Shown here: positions 43,529 to 52,609 of the stretch, one piece after another
Layout of the letters: every line of letters starts with the position of its first letter
Numbering within the stretch: the stretch's first letter is position 1
Assembly (NCBI GenBank): GCA_035653615.1
Contig: DASRBN010000027.1
Coordinates: 1 to 64,000, forward strand
Direction: 5' to 3'
DNA from: Ktedonobacteraceae bacterium
Lineage (GTDB): Bacteria > Chloroflexota > Ktedonobacteria > Ktedonobacterales > Ktedonobacteraceae
DNA: 64,000 bases
The notes under the pieces: model-generated
The model's database searches: none
What the model saw: only the letters and a program-made list of their open reading frames with translations
Told to the model about the DNA's origin: nothing
Program-made: the position numbers and the translations under genes

Positions 43529-44512
43529 ATGCGTAAGACCGGACGTACACCCTGGGTTCTGTTAGTATTGTTTGGACTATTCCTGATACTGGTACTTCCA
43601 ATCGGCGGACCCCAAAATCTACCGGCACAGTTCATACCAACAATCGTTCAGGCATCGGGTAGACAGAGCGTGGGTCCTACAAGCCAATGTACAACAAGTC
43701 ACGAAGGGCCATCTTTTGGTGGAACGCTTGTTATCAATGGGCAAGAAGTAATATGTAGCGACATAACCTCGTTTGGTGGGGTAATTACTATTAAGGGTCA
43801 GGTACGCGGCGATGTAGTTGCCTTTGGCAGCAGTGTCATTATTGACGGCATCGTGACCGGAAATGTGGACCTGTACGGAAGCAACGCGGTCCTGCATAAT
43901 GGTTCTCATGTACATGGGAATATTCTTCTTTATGGAGGCAGTTTTTATAAAGACAAAGGGGCGCTGCTTGATGGGCGGCCCATTTACAATTCAGGGCACT
44001 TCGGTTGGGTTTTTGGCAGTGATGACACATTCAGTTTCCCTTTCTTGTCTATCCTCACATGGGTAGCGCTGGGTCTGATATTCACTCTACTACTCCCCGA
44101 ACATGTAATGTTAGTGCGCACAACGGCGGCAAATCATAAAGGCCGCAGCTTCGTTGTCGGATTATTAACGGTATTGATTGCTCCGGCGGTCCTGGTTGTA
44201 TTGATAGCGCTTATTCTGCCTATTCCGCTGGCAATTATAGTGGCATTAGGGCTGATTGCGGCATGGGCTTTGGGCACGGTGGCAGTCGGGTGGCTCATCG
44301 GCGAGCACCTGGTACATGCAATAGCGCCGCAGTACAATAGACGCACCTTGCAGCTACTGGTTGGACTGACAGTGCTGACGCTGGCAGGAGGGTTGCCCCT
44401 GATTGGCTGGTTTATCACGGTTGTAGCTGGATTAGTAGGACTTGGAGCAGTCCTCTTAAGCCGTTTTGGGACGCGGCTCTACGGTCGGCCCAAAGGACCC
44501 TTGAATCTCTGA
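43529..44512 (+). CDS. Bactofilin-like polymer-forming membrane protein
   Basis: A 327-residue protein: an N-terminal hydrophobic segment (about 10-28), a repetitive beta stretch (about 60-150) with the turn pattern of bactofilin/polymer-forming domains (SFGGVITIKGQVRGDVVAFG, then IIDGIVTGNVDLYGSN and HGNILLYGG), and four C-terminal membrane helices. Bactofilins form non-polar filaments shaping the envelope; this membrane-fused form probably acts there. GGGAG lies 7 nt before the ATG. It is the third gene of the sigma operon, so it may be a target as well as a neighbour. Confidence 0.75.
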   Translation: MRKTGRTPWVLLVLFGLFLILVLPIGGPQNLPAQFIPTIVQASGRQSVGPTSQCTTSHEGPSFGGTLVINGQEVICSDITSFGGVITIKGQVRGDVVAFGSSVIIDGIVTGNVDLYGSNAVLHNGSHVHGNILLYGGSFYKDKGALLDGRPIYNSGHFGWVFGSDDTFSFPFLSILTWVALGLIFTLLLPEHVMLVRTTAANHKGRSFVVGLLTVLIAPAVLVVLIALILPIPLAIIVALGLIAAWALGTVAVGWLIGEHLVHAIAPQYNRRTLQLLVGLTVLTLAGGLPLIGWFITVVAGLVGLGAVLLSRFGTRLYGRPKGPLNL

Positions 44513-44622
44513 TGATTGCTTTTATCGACCTGGACTGGAGGTCATCTCTTTACAGGACGAGATTGAACCGTACAAATATATTGGAAAGTTGGGACGGACA
44601 CCAGAAATGCAGTAGCCAGGAG

Positions 44623-44688
44623 AAGTAGAGACAGTGCCTTATGCCTGTCCTCGTAGGAGCGCAAGGACAGGCATAAGGCACTATCCCT
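44623..44688 (+). terminator. Long hairpin after the bactofilin operon
   Basis: 27-bp arms with 25 matches (44623-44649, 44662-44688) around a 12-nt loop, followed by a CT-dinucleotide tract (44689-44710). Probably ends the sigma operon transcript. Confidence 0.6.
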
Positions 44689-44734
44689 ACCCCTCTCTCT
44701 CTCTCTATCTTGCAGGTGTGCCGCCGAGGTGTAT

Positions 44735-46090
44735 ATGAGCATTGACGTTGAACTAACCGATCTTGCCTACGGTGGAGATGCCGTGGGCCGTTACGAGGGG
44801 CGAGTACTCTTTGTACCTGGAGGGATTCCTGGTGAACGAGTGCGCGTAGAGGTCGTCGAAGAGCGCCGCGGACATGCGCGCGCTGCTCTTTTGGAAATCC
44901 TGCGTCCTGCCCCTGAGCGAGTCGAACCGGCCTACCCTCTGCTCACGGATAGTGGTTGCCAGTGGCAACATATCGCCTACCCCGCGCAACTGACCTGGAA
45001 AGCGCACATCGTGCGCCAGCTTCTTGTACGCATCGGCAAGCAGCCTGACGCGCTTGTCCATCCTACTATTGGTATGCCTGCCGGTAGCTCGGCCTGGGGC
45101 TATCGCAACATCGCATTATTTTCGGTAGGCCCGGAGGGAGAAATCGGCTTCAAACTCACCGACAGCCACGAAGTACAGGACCTCGAAACGTGCGAATTAT
45201 TGCATCCTGCCCTGGATATGGTCTACCAGCGAGTGCGCAGCAAGCTTAAAGCGTATTTCGGCGATTCTCTCCCTCAAATGATTCAGGGCTTTACCATACG
45301 CGGCGCTATCGGCGCGGTCAGCACCCCCAGCTCAAATGCAGAGAGCGTGAGGGCAGTACCCACATTGCTCTGCATGCATGCGCGTCCCGGTTCAACGATT
45401 GAAGCGCCACAGCAGTTGGCACAGGAACTGGTGACTACCGCTCCCGGCATTGTCGGCGTCATTATTGAGCGTGTCGGTGGCCGCTACGGTCGTGTCGTGG
45501 CAGGTCAGGAGTTCTTGACCGATGTCGTATCCGGTCGCCGCTTCCGGGTTTCCGCCGATTCCTTCTTCCAGGTCAACATGGTACAGACACCGGTGCTGGT
45601 TGATCGCGCCATAGCAATGTTGGAGCCTCAACGCGGGGATACGGTGCTGGATGGCTACAGTGGCGTCGGTCTCTTCTCAGCATTCCTGGCTGCTCGCGCC
45701 GGTCGCGTGATTGCCATCGAATCGCAGCCCAGCGCTGTGATGGATGCGCGCGCCAATACTACCCTGAACAACCAGAATAACATCACGACGCTGGAAGGGA
45801 CCTTAGAGCGGCTCCTGGGCCAGTTGTACTACCGCCGTGAACGAGTCGACCTGGCGCTGGTCGATCCACCGCGCGCCGGTTGTCATCCTAAGGCATTGCA
45901 GGCGCTGCAATCGCTTGCCCCGCGCGTCATCTGTTACGTCTCGTGCGACCCCAGTACGCTGGCACGTGATATCGCCACGCTCTGTGGCAGCGAGCGCTAC
46001 CGCCTTGTGGCCGCACAGCCCATCGATATGTTCCCGCAAACATACCATATCGAATGCATCGCGTTGTTGGCACGTACAGGGATGAGATAG
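44735..46090 (+). CDS. TrmA/RlmD-type RNA uracil-C5 methyltransferase
   Basis: A 451-residue SAM-dependent RNA methyltransferase. The N-terminal TRAM domain (MSIDVELTDLAYGGDAVGRY) binds RNA, and the catalytic domain has SAM motifs LDGYSGVGLFSAFLA and ALVDPPRAGCHPKA, with the nucleophile cysteine in VICYVSCDPSTLARD. The usual iron-sulfur cluster cysteines between the two domains reduce to a single one (SGCQWQH), so the cluster appears lost, as in several bacterial members. Whether it modifies 23S rRNA or tRNA cannot be told. GAGG lies 6 nt before ATG 44735, preferred over GTG 44729. Confidence 0.87.
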   Translation: MSIDVELTDLAYGGDAVGRYEGRVLFVPGGIPGERVRVEVVEERRGHARAALLEILRPAPERVEPAYPLLTDSGCQWQHIAYPAQLTWKAHIVRQLLVRIGKQPDALVHPTIGMPAGSSAWGYRNIALFSVGPEGEIGFKLTDSHEVQDLETCELLHPALDMVYQRVRSKLKAYFGDSLPQMIQGFTIRGAIGAVSTPSSNAESVRAVPTLLCMHARPGSTIEAPQQLAQELVTTAPGIVGVIIERVGGRYGRVVAGQEFLTDVVSGRRFRVSADSFFQVNMVQTPVLVDRAIAMLEPQRGDTVLDGYSGVGLFSAFLAARAGRVIAIESQPSAVMDARANTTLNNQNNITTLEGTLERLLGQLYYRRERVDLALVDPPRAGCHPKALQALQSLAPRVICYVSCDPSTLARDIATLCGSERYRLVAAQPIDMFPQTYHIECIALLARTGMR

Positions 46091-46116
46091 ATAAATTTCT
46101 AGAGTAGAAAGAGACG

Positions 46117-46154
46117 GGGATGCTTGAGGCTTTCGTGAAGGCCTCAAGCATCCC
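46117..46154. terminator. Bidirectional terminator hairpin
   Basis: GGGATGCTTGAGGC (46117-46130) and its complement (46141-46154) with a 10-nt loop, between convergent genes. Confidence 0.65.
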
Positions 46155-47714
46155 TTACTTACTCAGCAATACCCGAATCTCCGGTCGCTCGCCTGTATCC
46201 AGATCGACGTGAATAACAGCCCCGGCGGGAGGTTCCTGGCTTACGATTACGCCCGCGGGAATCTGGGGGTAGGATGGAACCTCGCCGATGGGAACCACCT
46301 TCATGCCAAATTCCTCGGCCCGCTCCACCGCCGTCAGCAAATCCAACTTCTGCAAGTTCGGCACGCCACGGTTGACCATCTGTTTTTCGAGGATCGTCAC
46401 AACGTTGCTGAACCACTCGTTCAATTCTTGCTTGCGTTTATTATTCGCCTCGATCTTGTCTGCCTTCTCTTTAAATCCCTTGATGGCATAGATCTTATCC
46501 TGAATGAAGAAAGGATGATCAATATGGGTCATCTTAATGTCCGGACTGGAACCCGGTGTCTCAACATAGACATCCCCGTATCCAAGCAAGAACTCAAAGA
46601 CGTTGCTCATCCTCACCTTGACATCGCGGATATTTCTGTACTCCGTCTCGTCACGGGCCTCGTAAAAGAAGATGAACTTGCGCTCGATATCGATGATGCG
46701 CTTGTTGGTTAGAATGAACACATCGTCAAAGTAATTGATGATGGTCAGCAGGATGCCGATGATTAAGATCAACACTCCGGCAACAACAAAGCTGGTAAAT
46801 TGATGGGGGAGATAGATGATGCCAACAAATCCCAGCAGAAGGAGCAGTACAGGAACAGTAAGGCGCATAGCAAGCACATACCTGGACCGCTGAATGTACA
46901 TGACTGTAAATTCGTCGGTTTGATAGTGAACGTCGGCAGGAATACGTAGCGGCCCTCCAAATGTCCGCAAAGGGCCACGCGGGGCATCTGGTTTTTGCCG
47001 GCGTGCATATTTAGCATCTGCATCCTGCAGTTTTGGAACATCTTCCTCTTTTGCCAGTTTCGAAAGTACTTCATCTAGCTCCGGGTTGGCCGGTCTGGGA
47101 GGTTTCGCTTTGGCTTGTTTGGCCGCTTTATATGCCTCAGAGACGCCCAGGATGGCATCTCTAATCGCCTTCGGGTTGGGTACATCCTTGATATCTAGAC
47201 GACCCCCTACCAGGTAGACGTGGACAGTACCATAGGATGCCAGGAAACTCATAGGAGTAGCGCGGTCAACCCCCACCTGCTGTACCCTATCGAGGCCTGT
47301 TTCCTGGCGTGTTTGTTGCAGAAAACCGCGCCAGGTCAGAATACGCTTATTGGTAATAATATCGACTTCGAGCCACCAGAGGATGAGGTCTTTGTAAACG
47401 AAATAAGCCGCGGTGATGATAACAAGCAGTCCGACGAGCAGGGTTAAAAATGTGAAGAGCGGCTTCAGAGTTGTTTGACCAATATCTACTCCCAGCAGGA
47501 TGATAAGCAGGAGCAGAGAACCAAGAAAGGGTAAAGCAGAGCGGATAAGAAACCAGGGATGCCTGCGCACCACTTTCCTGACCACTTCATCCGGCTCCTG
47601 GCCACGGAAATGCAACTGCTTGTCACGGCCACGCCACAACTGGCGCAGACCGCCATGTATGCGTCGGGGACGCCATGCCTCATCAGGTGCCTGTTGGGGT
47701 GCATTGCTGCTCAT
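46155..47714 (-). CDS. Membrane protein with two bacterial PH domains and a PASTA domain
   Basis: A 519-residue protein. Two pairs of membrane helices (about 50-90 and 285-335) are each followed by a PH-like (YdbT-type) domain. The signatures are TNKRILTWRGFLQQTRQETGLDR for the first (given in part) and LTNKRIIDIERKFIFFYEARD for the second (in part). The last 70 residues are a PASTA-like fold with the form GV.V.Q.PPAG. The PASTA domain would bind muropeptide or glycan outside the cell, but here the topology places it after a cytoplasmic PH domain, so it may be cytosolic. GAGGTGA precedes the ATG. Confidence 0.8.
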   Translation of the reverse strand: MSSNAPQQAPDEAWRPRRIHGGLRQLWRGRDKQLHFRGQEPDEVVRKVVRRHPWFLIRSALPFLGSLLLLIILLGVDIGQTTLKPLFTFLTLLVGLLVIITAAYFVYKDLILWWLEVDIITNKRILTWRGFLQQTRQETGLDRVQQVGVDRATPMSFLASYGTVHVYLVGGRLDIKDVPNPKAIRDAILGVSEAYKAAKQAKAKPPRPANPELDEVLSKLAKEEDVPKLQDADAKYARRQKPDAPRGPLRTFGGPLRIPADVHYQTDEFTVMYIQRSRYVLAMRLTVPVLLLLLGFVGIIYLPHQFTSFVVAGVLILIIGILLTIINYFDDVFILTNKRIIDIERKFIFFYEARDETEYRNIRDVKVRMSNVFEFLLGYGDVYVETPGSSPDIKMTHIDHPFFIQDKIYAIKGFKEKADKIEANNKRKQELNEWFSNVVTILEKQMVNRGVPNLQKLDLLTAVERAEEFGMKVVPIGEVPSYPQIPAGVIVSQEPPAGAVIHVDLDTGERPEIRVLLSK

Positions 47715-47817
47715 TTACTCACCTCGGTCTTTCGAGCGGGCAGCCGCAAGGGCCTGCCCCTGGCATTCCTACTGTGCTGTGTCGTCTATGTTTGGATGGA
47801 CGACCACAAGGCCGCCC

Positions 47818-48393
47818 CTACTTTTTCCCGCCTGCGCCGCCTTTCTTCGCGTTTGCCGCTATCAGGCCTGCGATGACCGCTATTACCGCAACTACAAAGA
47901 TGATCAACAAATAATTGCCGACCTGGCTCTGACTCGGCGTACTCACACCGACCGTAATCAGAGGAGATTTGGCAAAGACATTCGTTACGTACTCAATCAA
48001 AGCATAGCCGGTGATAACTGCCGGAATCACACCTAAAAAACGTTCGGCGGGCGTAGCCGGCTTTGGAAATGCCCTGTTACCAATAATATACCCCAAACCG
48101 ACAATAACAACAAAGGCAATGATAGTTACCACCAGTACATTCACATCCGTAGGAGCCGATGGCGTTTTTGTAGAGGATGAGGAGCCACCTGCGATGATTT
48201 GCAGAATGACGGGAAGGCGCACAAAAACGAAATCCGCGAGCCCCTTTCCGCCGCCCAGGAACAAAAATAACACCCCTGCCAGCGAAAATGCCATTGAGAC
48301 TATCTCACGACGCCATCCCCGCATAAAGCCCAGCACGCCAAAAGCAAGCATGGCTATGAAAAAGCACTGCGGTGCCGTTAATAACAAAGCCAT
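47818..48393 (-). CDS. CvpA-like membrane protein
   Basis: A 191-residue protein with four membrane segments. The second follows the CvpA pattern GFMRGWRREIVSMAFSLAG (about 22-40 in this numbering), after which comes a small Ser/Thr-rich loop and two further helices. CvpA proteins are linked to envelope integrity and colicin V export, with no defined biochemistry. The ATG at 48393 is preferred; GAGGGG is about 11 nt upstream. The open frame extends 31 codons further but those residues look non-coding. Divergent from comB. Confidence 0.6.
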   Translation of the reverse strand: MALLLTAPQCFFIAMLAFGVLGFMRGWRREIVSMAFSLAGVLFLFLGGGKGLADFVFVRLPVILQIIAGGSSSSTKTPSAPTDVNVLVVTIIAFVVIVGLGYIIGNRAFPKPATPAERFLGVIPAVITGYALIEYVTNVFAKSPLITVGVSTPSQSQVGNYLLIIFVVAVIAVIAGLIAANAKKGGAGGKK

Positions 48394-48609
48394 ATGTTTC
48401 TGTTCCCCTCCCTCAAGCGTCAAAGACAATACGATAGTGGGCCAATCAACCGGTAAAGCATGAAGTCGTAGTCTCCCTAAAAACATCTATTACCGTTATC
48501 TTACCACAGCTTTACGACAAAATATAGAGTATTACGGCCCAATTTGCTGAGATATCCCTAAATGCCGGGTAAATTCATAAGAACTGGTGATACGAAGAAT
48601 ATGCCGGGG
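48394..48609. other. Divergent intergenic region, left part
   Basis: Together with the REP element at 48610 and 48685-48822 it separates the divergent CvpA-like and comB genes (about 430 bp). Nothing gene-like was seen; both promoters should be here. Confidence 0.35.
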
Positions 48610-48684
48610 GATTCTTCGCTGCGCTCAGAATGACATGCTCCCGAACATATCTGGGGCATGTCATTCTGAGCGCAGCGAAGAATC
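48610..48684. repeat. REP-like inverted element (TGTCATTCTGAG family)
   Basis: Arms of 29 bp, exact complements (GATTCTTCGCTGCG... at 48610-48638 and 48656-48684) around a 17-nt loop. Confidence 0.9.
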
Positions 48685-48731
48685 TCTCACCGACGTACCA
48701 GTAACCACCAGCAATCCATCCTCGGTTCTGC

Positions 48732-48737
48732 TATAAT
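48732..48737 (+). promoter_or_regulatory. Possible -10 box (TATAAT) for comB
   Basis: A perfect TATAAT about 85 bp upstream of the start; the -35 region is poor. Confidence 0.3.
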
Positions 48738-48822
48738 CATCAATCAGAATAAGTATCTGCTCTCAAAAAGGATACTTCTTTTCAAAACTTAAGTAGTTGA
48801 TACAGAGACAGGAATAAGTCAT

Positions 48823-49605
48823 TTGCGCTTGAACGTCTTCTTCACTCCTTCATCCGTCATTGTGGGGGAGCCAGCAACTCATCACATTTACATTGTCATA
48901 GATGTCATTCGTGCCACCACCACGCTTGCCGTTATCTTCGAGCAGGGCGCTACCCATGTTCTGGCCGGAGAAACGCTTGAGCAGGCGCAAGCAGCTGCAC
49001 AGAAATTGCCTGGATGGTTCCTCTGCGGTGAACGTAACGTGAAGCCGTTGCCCGGTTTTGACTATGGTAATTCGCCCGTCCAGTTTTCTCAACTCGACCT
49101 GAAAGGTCGCGAACTGATTTTGACCACCACCAACGGCACGCGCGCTTTCTATGCCTGCCCCGAACAATCAATTCGCATGGCCGGCAGCTTCTACAATGCT
49201 CACGCAGTGACTGCCAAAGCGCTGGAGCTTGCGCGACAGTACAGGAGCGACATCAGCCTGGTATGTTCCGGGGAATATGGTTTATTCGCGCTCGACGATA
49301 CTGTGTGCGCCGGGTATCTGGCCCTTGAACTGCAGCGCCAATACGAGGCCTATCCTCACGCTGAGCCTCTATTGATCGATGAAAGCGTGCATGCCGCCAT
49401 CACCCTGTACCGCGCTTACCCGGTACCGGAATTGATCGAGCATAGCCAATCGGCGCAGTCCGTAATCAACGCGGGTTTGCCGGATGATGTAACGTTTTGC
49501 CTGCAAAAAGATGGCGGGATGAGCGTACCAGTGGTGGTGGGGAAAGACGAGGGAACCGGATTATTGTTATTAGAACGTATTTCAATCCCGGCCAGGAAGT
49601 CGTGA
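48823..49605 (+). CDS. comB: 2-phosphosulfolactate phosphatase (ComB family)
   Basis: A 260-residue protein of the ComB family, magnesium-dependent phosphatases that release sulfolactate from 2-phosphosulfolactate in coenzyme M synthesis. Family motifs are VIDVIRATTTLA, LPGFDYGNSP, ILTTTNGTRA, and the later ALDDTVCAGYLA. The start is TTG 48823 with AGGA 8 nt upstream. None of the other coenzyme M or sulfolactate genes is nearby, so the true substrate in this bacterium may differ. Bacterial ComB homologues of unknown substrate are common. A repeat begins over its stop codon. Confidence 0.85.
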   Translation: MRLNVFFTPSSVIVGEPATHHIYIVIDVIRATTTLAVIFEQGATHVLAGETLEQAQAAAQKLPGWFLCGERNVKPLPGFDYGNSPVQFSQLDLKGRELILTTTNGTRAFYACPEQSIRMAGSFYNAHAVTAKALELARQYRSDISLVCSGEYGLFALDDTVCAGYLALELQRQYEAYPHAEPLLIDESVHAAITLYRAYPVPELIEHSQSAQSVINAGLPDDVTFCLQKDGGMSVPVVVGKDEGTGLLLLERISIPARKS

Positions 49606-49680
49606 AAAGATCCGGCTCCCGCCGCTTCTCTGTAGGGGGAGTATAGCGGCCACACCCGATCATGCCAAGAGCAAATGCAC
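49605..49680. repeat. Dispersed 76-bp repeat, copy B
   Basis: Matches 23129-23204 at 61 of 76 positions. It starts at the last base of the comB stop codon and runs up to the palindrome at 49682. Confidence 0.75.
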
Positions 49681-49681
49681 G

Positions 49682-49733
49682 AGACAGGAAATGCTCGCAT
49701 GGCTGCGCGCAGCCATGCGAGCATTTCCTGTCT
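49682..49733. terminator. Perfect 25-bp inverted repeat between convergent genes
   Basis: Arms 49682-49706 and 49709-49733 are exact complements with a 2-nt centre. It lies between the convergent comB and quinone oxidoreductase genes, 2 bp from the latter's stop, and probably terminates both. Confidence 0.65.
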
Positions 49734-49735
49734 AG

Positions 49736-50713
49736 CTATCCTACCCTCACGATCAACTTGCCAAAATTCTTATTCTCGCCCATCGCCCTGTGAGCCTCTG
49801 CAATCTCATCGAATGCGTAGACATGTTCGATAATCGGCTTCACCGTCCCGTTTGACAGCAGAGGCAGAACACTTGTTGCGAAACGACGTGTTACCGCCAG
49901 CTTCTCCTCAAGGGTGCGCGTGCGCAGGGTCACGCCGCGCATCGATATGCGCTTACCCATCAGCATGCCCAGGTTCACGTTTGCCTGGACGCCGCCCATC
50001 GTTGCCAGAAAGACGATGCGACCCCATGGCGCCATGGCCTGCAGATTCTGTTCCAGGTAGGGCGCGCCAACAAAGTCGATAATCACGTGTACGCCCGCCC
50101 CGTTGGTCAACCGCTGCACCGCCTCCGCGAAGTTCTGGTCAGAGAAACCGGCATCCAGACCCAGGGCCTTAGCTCGCTCCAGCTTCTCTGGCGTGCGTGA
50201 GGTGCCAAAAGTGGTCGCGCCTGTCGCGTGTGCGAGTTGGATGGCCGCCGTTCCGACTCCGCTGCCTGCCGCGTGAATCAGCACGCGCTCGCCCATTTGC
50301 AGGCCTGCCTGCGTAAAGAGCGCGTCATGCGCCGTCATGAAGACCTCCGGGATGCCTGCTGCCTGCTCAAAATCCAGGTTCGCCGGAATTTCTACCAGCA
50401 TCCCCTCGTGAACCACGATATATTCCGCCTGCGCTCCTCCACCTGCCAGGCCCATCACCCTCTGTCCCGGCTTCCACATGCGTGCCAGGGGACCAACCGC
50501 ATCGACCTCGCCCGCGAATTCCATTCCAGGAATATTAGAAGGCCAGCCCGGGGGCGCGGGATATCCCCCCGCACGCTGCAATAAGTCTGCGCGGTTAATC
50601 CCCGCCGCCCTGACTCTTACTCTCACCTGGTCGCCTGCCGGTTCCGGCGTCTCGACATCCTGGATTTCCAGCACGTCCGGCCCGCCGGGACGAGTGATTA
50701 TTACTGCACGCAT
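49736..50713 (-). CDS. NADPH:quinone oxidoreductase (zeta-crystallin-like MDR)
   Basis: A 325-residue medium-chain dehydrogenase without structural-zinc cysteines. It has the catalytic-domain pattern RVRAAGINRADLLQRAGGYP at about 32-51, the NADPH loop AAGSGVGTAAIQLA (about 148-161) and KLIVRVG at the end. It belongs to the quinone-reductase group. It is the third gene of a leftward run (ctaB, SCO, this), 23 bp after the SCO gene. Confidence 0.88.
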   Translation of the reverse strand: MRAVIITRPGGPDVLEIQDVETPEPAGDQVRVRVRAAGINRADLLQRAGGYPAPPGWPSNIPGMEFAGEVDAVGPLARMWKPGQRVMGLAGGGAQAEYIVVHEGMLVEIPANLDFEQAAGIPEVFMTAHDALFTQAGLQMGERVLIHAAGSGVGTAAIQLAHATGATTFGTSRTPEKLERAKALGLDAGFSDQNFAEAVQRLTNGAGVHVIIDFVGAPYLEQNLQAMAPWGRIVFLATMGGVQANVNLGMLMGKRISMRGVTLRTRTLEEKLAVTRRFATSVLPLLSNGTVKPIIEHVYAFDEIAEAHRAMGENKNFGKLIVRVG

Positions 50714-50736
50714 GAGCTTTGCTCCTCATCTCGCTC

Positions 50737-51378
50737 CTACGCCTGAAGCAACTTCTGTAAATCCGTGGTCATCTCGCTATTGGTGAAATTCTGATCTAGC
50801 AGCACCTGTTCGCGGCCCTGCTTATCGATCAGGTACAGCACCGAGGTATGCATACTCGTGCTGGCGGATATGCTTTGCGCATCGACAGCGTAGGCACTCC
50901 AGATTGGCGAGAGTTGATTTTGCGTTCCGGTGAGATAGTGCCAGTAGTCGGTCATCTGGTGCTGCTCGGAAAAGGTCAGGGCCGAGGCTTGCGTATCGCC
51001 TTTGGGATCGACACTGACTACCAGGATTGCCACCTTTTGCGCGTTGCTGCCCAGGCTCTGCATCGCGGTATGCAACTTTTCAGCGATCAATGGGCACACG
51101 GTGGGACAGTGCGTATACATGAAAGTCACAATGACAGGTTCGCCTTTGAATTGGGCCAGCGAAACCGTGTGGCCGAACTGGTCCGTCAATTGAAATCCGG
51201 GCGCAGGCGAGCCACCAAGGTCAATACCCTGCAAGCCCAATGCGTTGCTTGTAGTTGAGGAACTACTGCCGGACCCTCCTGTCGTGTTGCGCAAGCTCAA
51301 GAGGGCCACGATCAATACGACAAGCAGGGCCATCGTTATAACTGATAAACGTGAAGCCAGGCGCCAACTCATACTCAT
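50737..51378 (-). CDS. SCO1/SenC-family copper chaperone
   Basis: A 213-residue membrane-anchored thioredoxin-fold protein. A signal-anchor lies at about 12-30, the copper ligands are C91 and C95 in YTHCPTVCP and H177 in STSMHTSVL. It delivers copper to, or reduces, the CuA site of cytochrome oxidase. It lies downstream of the heme O synthase gene (108 bp gap) and opposite ctaG, which supports an oxidase-assembly role. Confidence 0.92.
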   Translation of the reverse strand: MSMSWRLASRLSVITMALLVVLIVALLSLRNTTGGSGSSSSTTSNALGLQGIDLGGSPAPGFQLTDQFGHTVSLAQFKGEPVIVTFMYTHCPTVCPLIAEKLHTAMQSLGSNAQKVAILVVSVDPKGDTQASALTFSEQHQMTDYWHYLTGTQNQLSPIWSAYAVDAQSISASTSMHTSVLYLIDKQGREQVLLDQNFTNSEMTTDLQKLLQA

Positions 51379-51486
51379 GATTTTGATTCCTCTAGAATAT
51401 ATTCCTGATGCCCTACCCCGAGCGCGCTATATCTGCTCCCTATGGCCTAGCAATCGCCTTCAAGGGTAGCGGCTCTCCCTCTTTAC

Positions 51487-52452
51487 TTAATGAAGAACTC
51501 TATCTAACACCATTGCGGCGAAGATCATCGCCAGGTAGCAATTAGAGTACCAGAAAAGCGTGCGCGCCCATTTCTTTGTCTTATCGCGCAGCAAACGCAC
51601 GGCCATGTATACCAGTATACCACCCAACACGAGCGCCGCTGCCAGGTAGAGAAATCCCATTGCCCTCATCGCAAATAGCACCAGGGTAACCGCCAGCAAT
51701 AACAGCGAGTACAGGAAAATCTGCTTGCGCGTCTCAGATTCGCCCATCACCACCGGCATCATAGGAATATGTGCCTTCTCGTAGTCTTTTTGAATTAACA
51801 ACGAGAGCGCCCAGAAATGCGGCGGCGTCCAGTAGAAGATGATGGCGAAGAGCCAGATGGCCGGCAGTGAAATGCTATTCGTTACCGCCGCCCAGCCTAC
51901 CAGCACGGGTACAGCGCCCGCCGCACCACCGATGACGATATTTTGCGCCGAGGTGCGTTTGAGCCAGATCGTATACACGAAAACATAGAAAAGAATGGCC
52001 GAAGTCGCCAGCAGCGCGCTGAGCAGGTTGACGAAAAACGCCAGAATCAGGAATGATCCGATGCCTAATAGCAGGCCAAAGATCAGCGCCTGCGCTGGCT
52101 GCACCCTGCCTGATGGCAGTGAGCGACGCTGCGTGCGCCCCATCACCTGGTCGATATCACGGTCGATGTAGCAGTTGATGCAGTTGGCGCTGCCCGCCGA
52201 CATCGCTCCACCCAGCAGCGTTGCCAGCACCAGACCCAGCGATGGGAATCCTCGCTCCGCGATAGCCATAGTTGCCACCGTCGTGCCAAGCAGTAGAACC
52301 GTCACATGCGGCTTCATCAGGTCGATATAGGCACCGATTGTTTGTTTGATTGGCCGGGCCTCTCGCTGCTCCTCTATTCCTTCAAGCTCTTCCAGCTGTT
52401 GTACTGTCTTCATGCGAAACGAAATATCCTTCATGTATTGTTGATGAGGCAA
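51487..52452 (-). CDS. ctaB: Protoheme IX farnesyltransferase (heme O synthase)
   Basis: A polytopic membrane prenyltransferase of up to 321 residues that converts heme B to heme O for oxidase maturation. The diphosphate/Mg motif is NCYIDRDIDQVMGRTQRRSL, followed by the helix-rich domain with the second acidic motif DYEKAHIPMMP. The start is uncertain: TTG 52452 lacks a ribosome-binding site, and a later ATG (52413) has AAGGAT 12 nt upstream. Divergent from ctaG; followed by a SCO gene. Confidence 0.92.
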   Translation of the reverse strand: MPHQQYMKDISFRMKTVQQLEELEGIEEQREARPIKQTIGAYIDLMKPHVTVLLLGTTVATMAIAERGFPSLGLVLATLLGGAMSAGSANCINCYIDRDIDQVMGRTQRRSLPSGRVQPAQALIFGLLLGIGSFLILAFFVNLLSALLATSAILFYVFVYTIWLKRTSAQNIVIGGAAGAVPVLVGWAAVTNSISLPAIWLFAIIFYWTPPHFWALSLLIQKDYEKAHIPMMPVVMGESETRKQIFLYSLLLLAVTLVLFAMRAMGFLYLAAALVLGGILVYMAVRLLRDKTKKWARTLFWYSNCYLAMIFAAMVLDRVLH

Positions 52453-52609
52453 GAATAATTAAGACATCTTGTATTGTCATGGATGCTCCTGTTACCATCC
52501 TTGCAAAAAATGATGCCTGCCTTACAGGTTCCTGAACGGTCTTGCCCCCCCTTCCCACCCCTGCTATAGTATCTAACGAGTAAGTGTGTATAGGTGAAAG
52601 GTCCCGGTT

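Noticed and set aside
44689-44710. CT-dinucleotide tract
   Set aside because: Short and explained as the pyrimidine tail of the preceding hairpin; not treated as a separate element.
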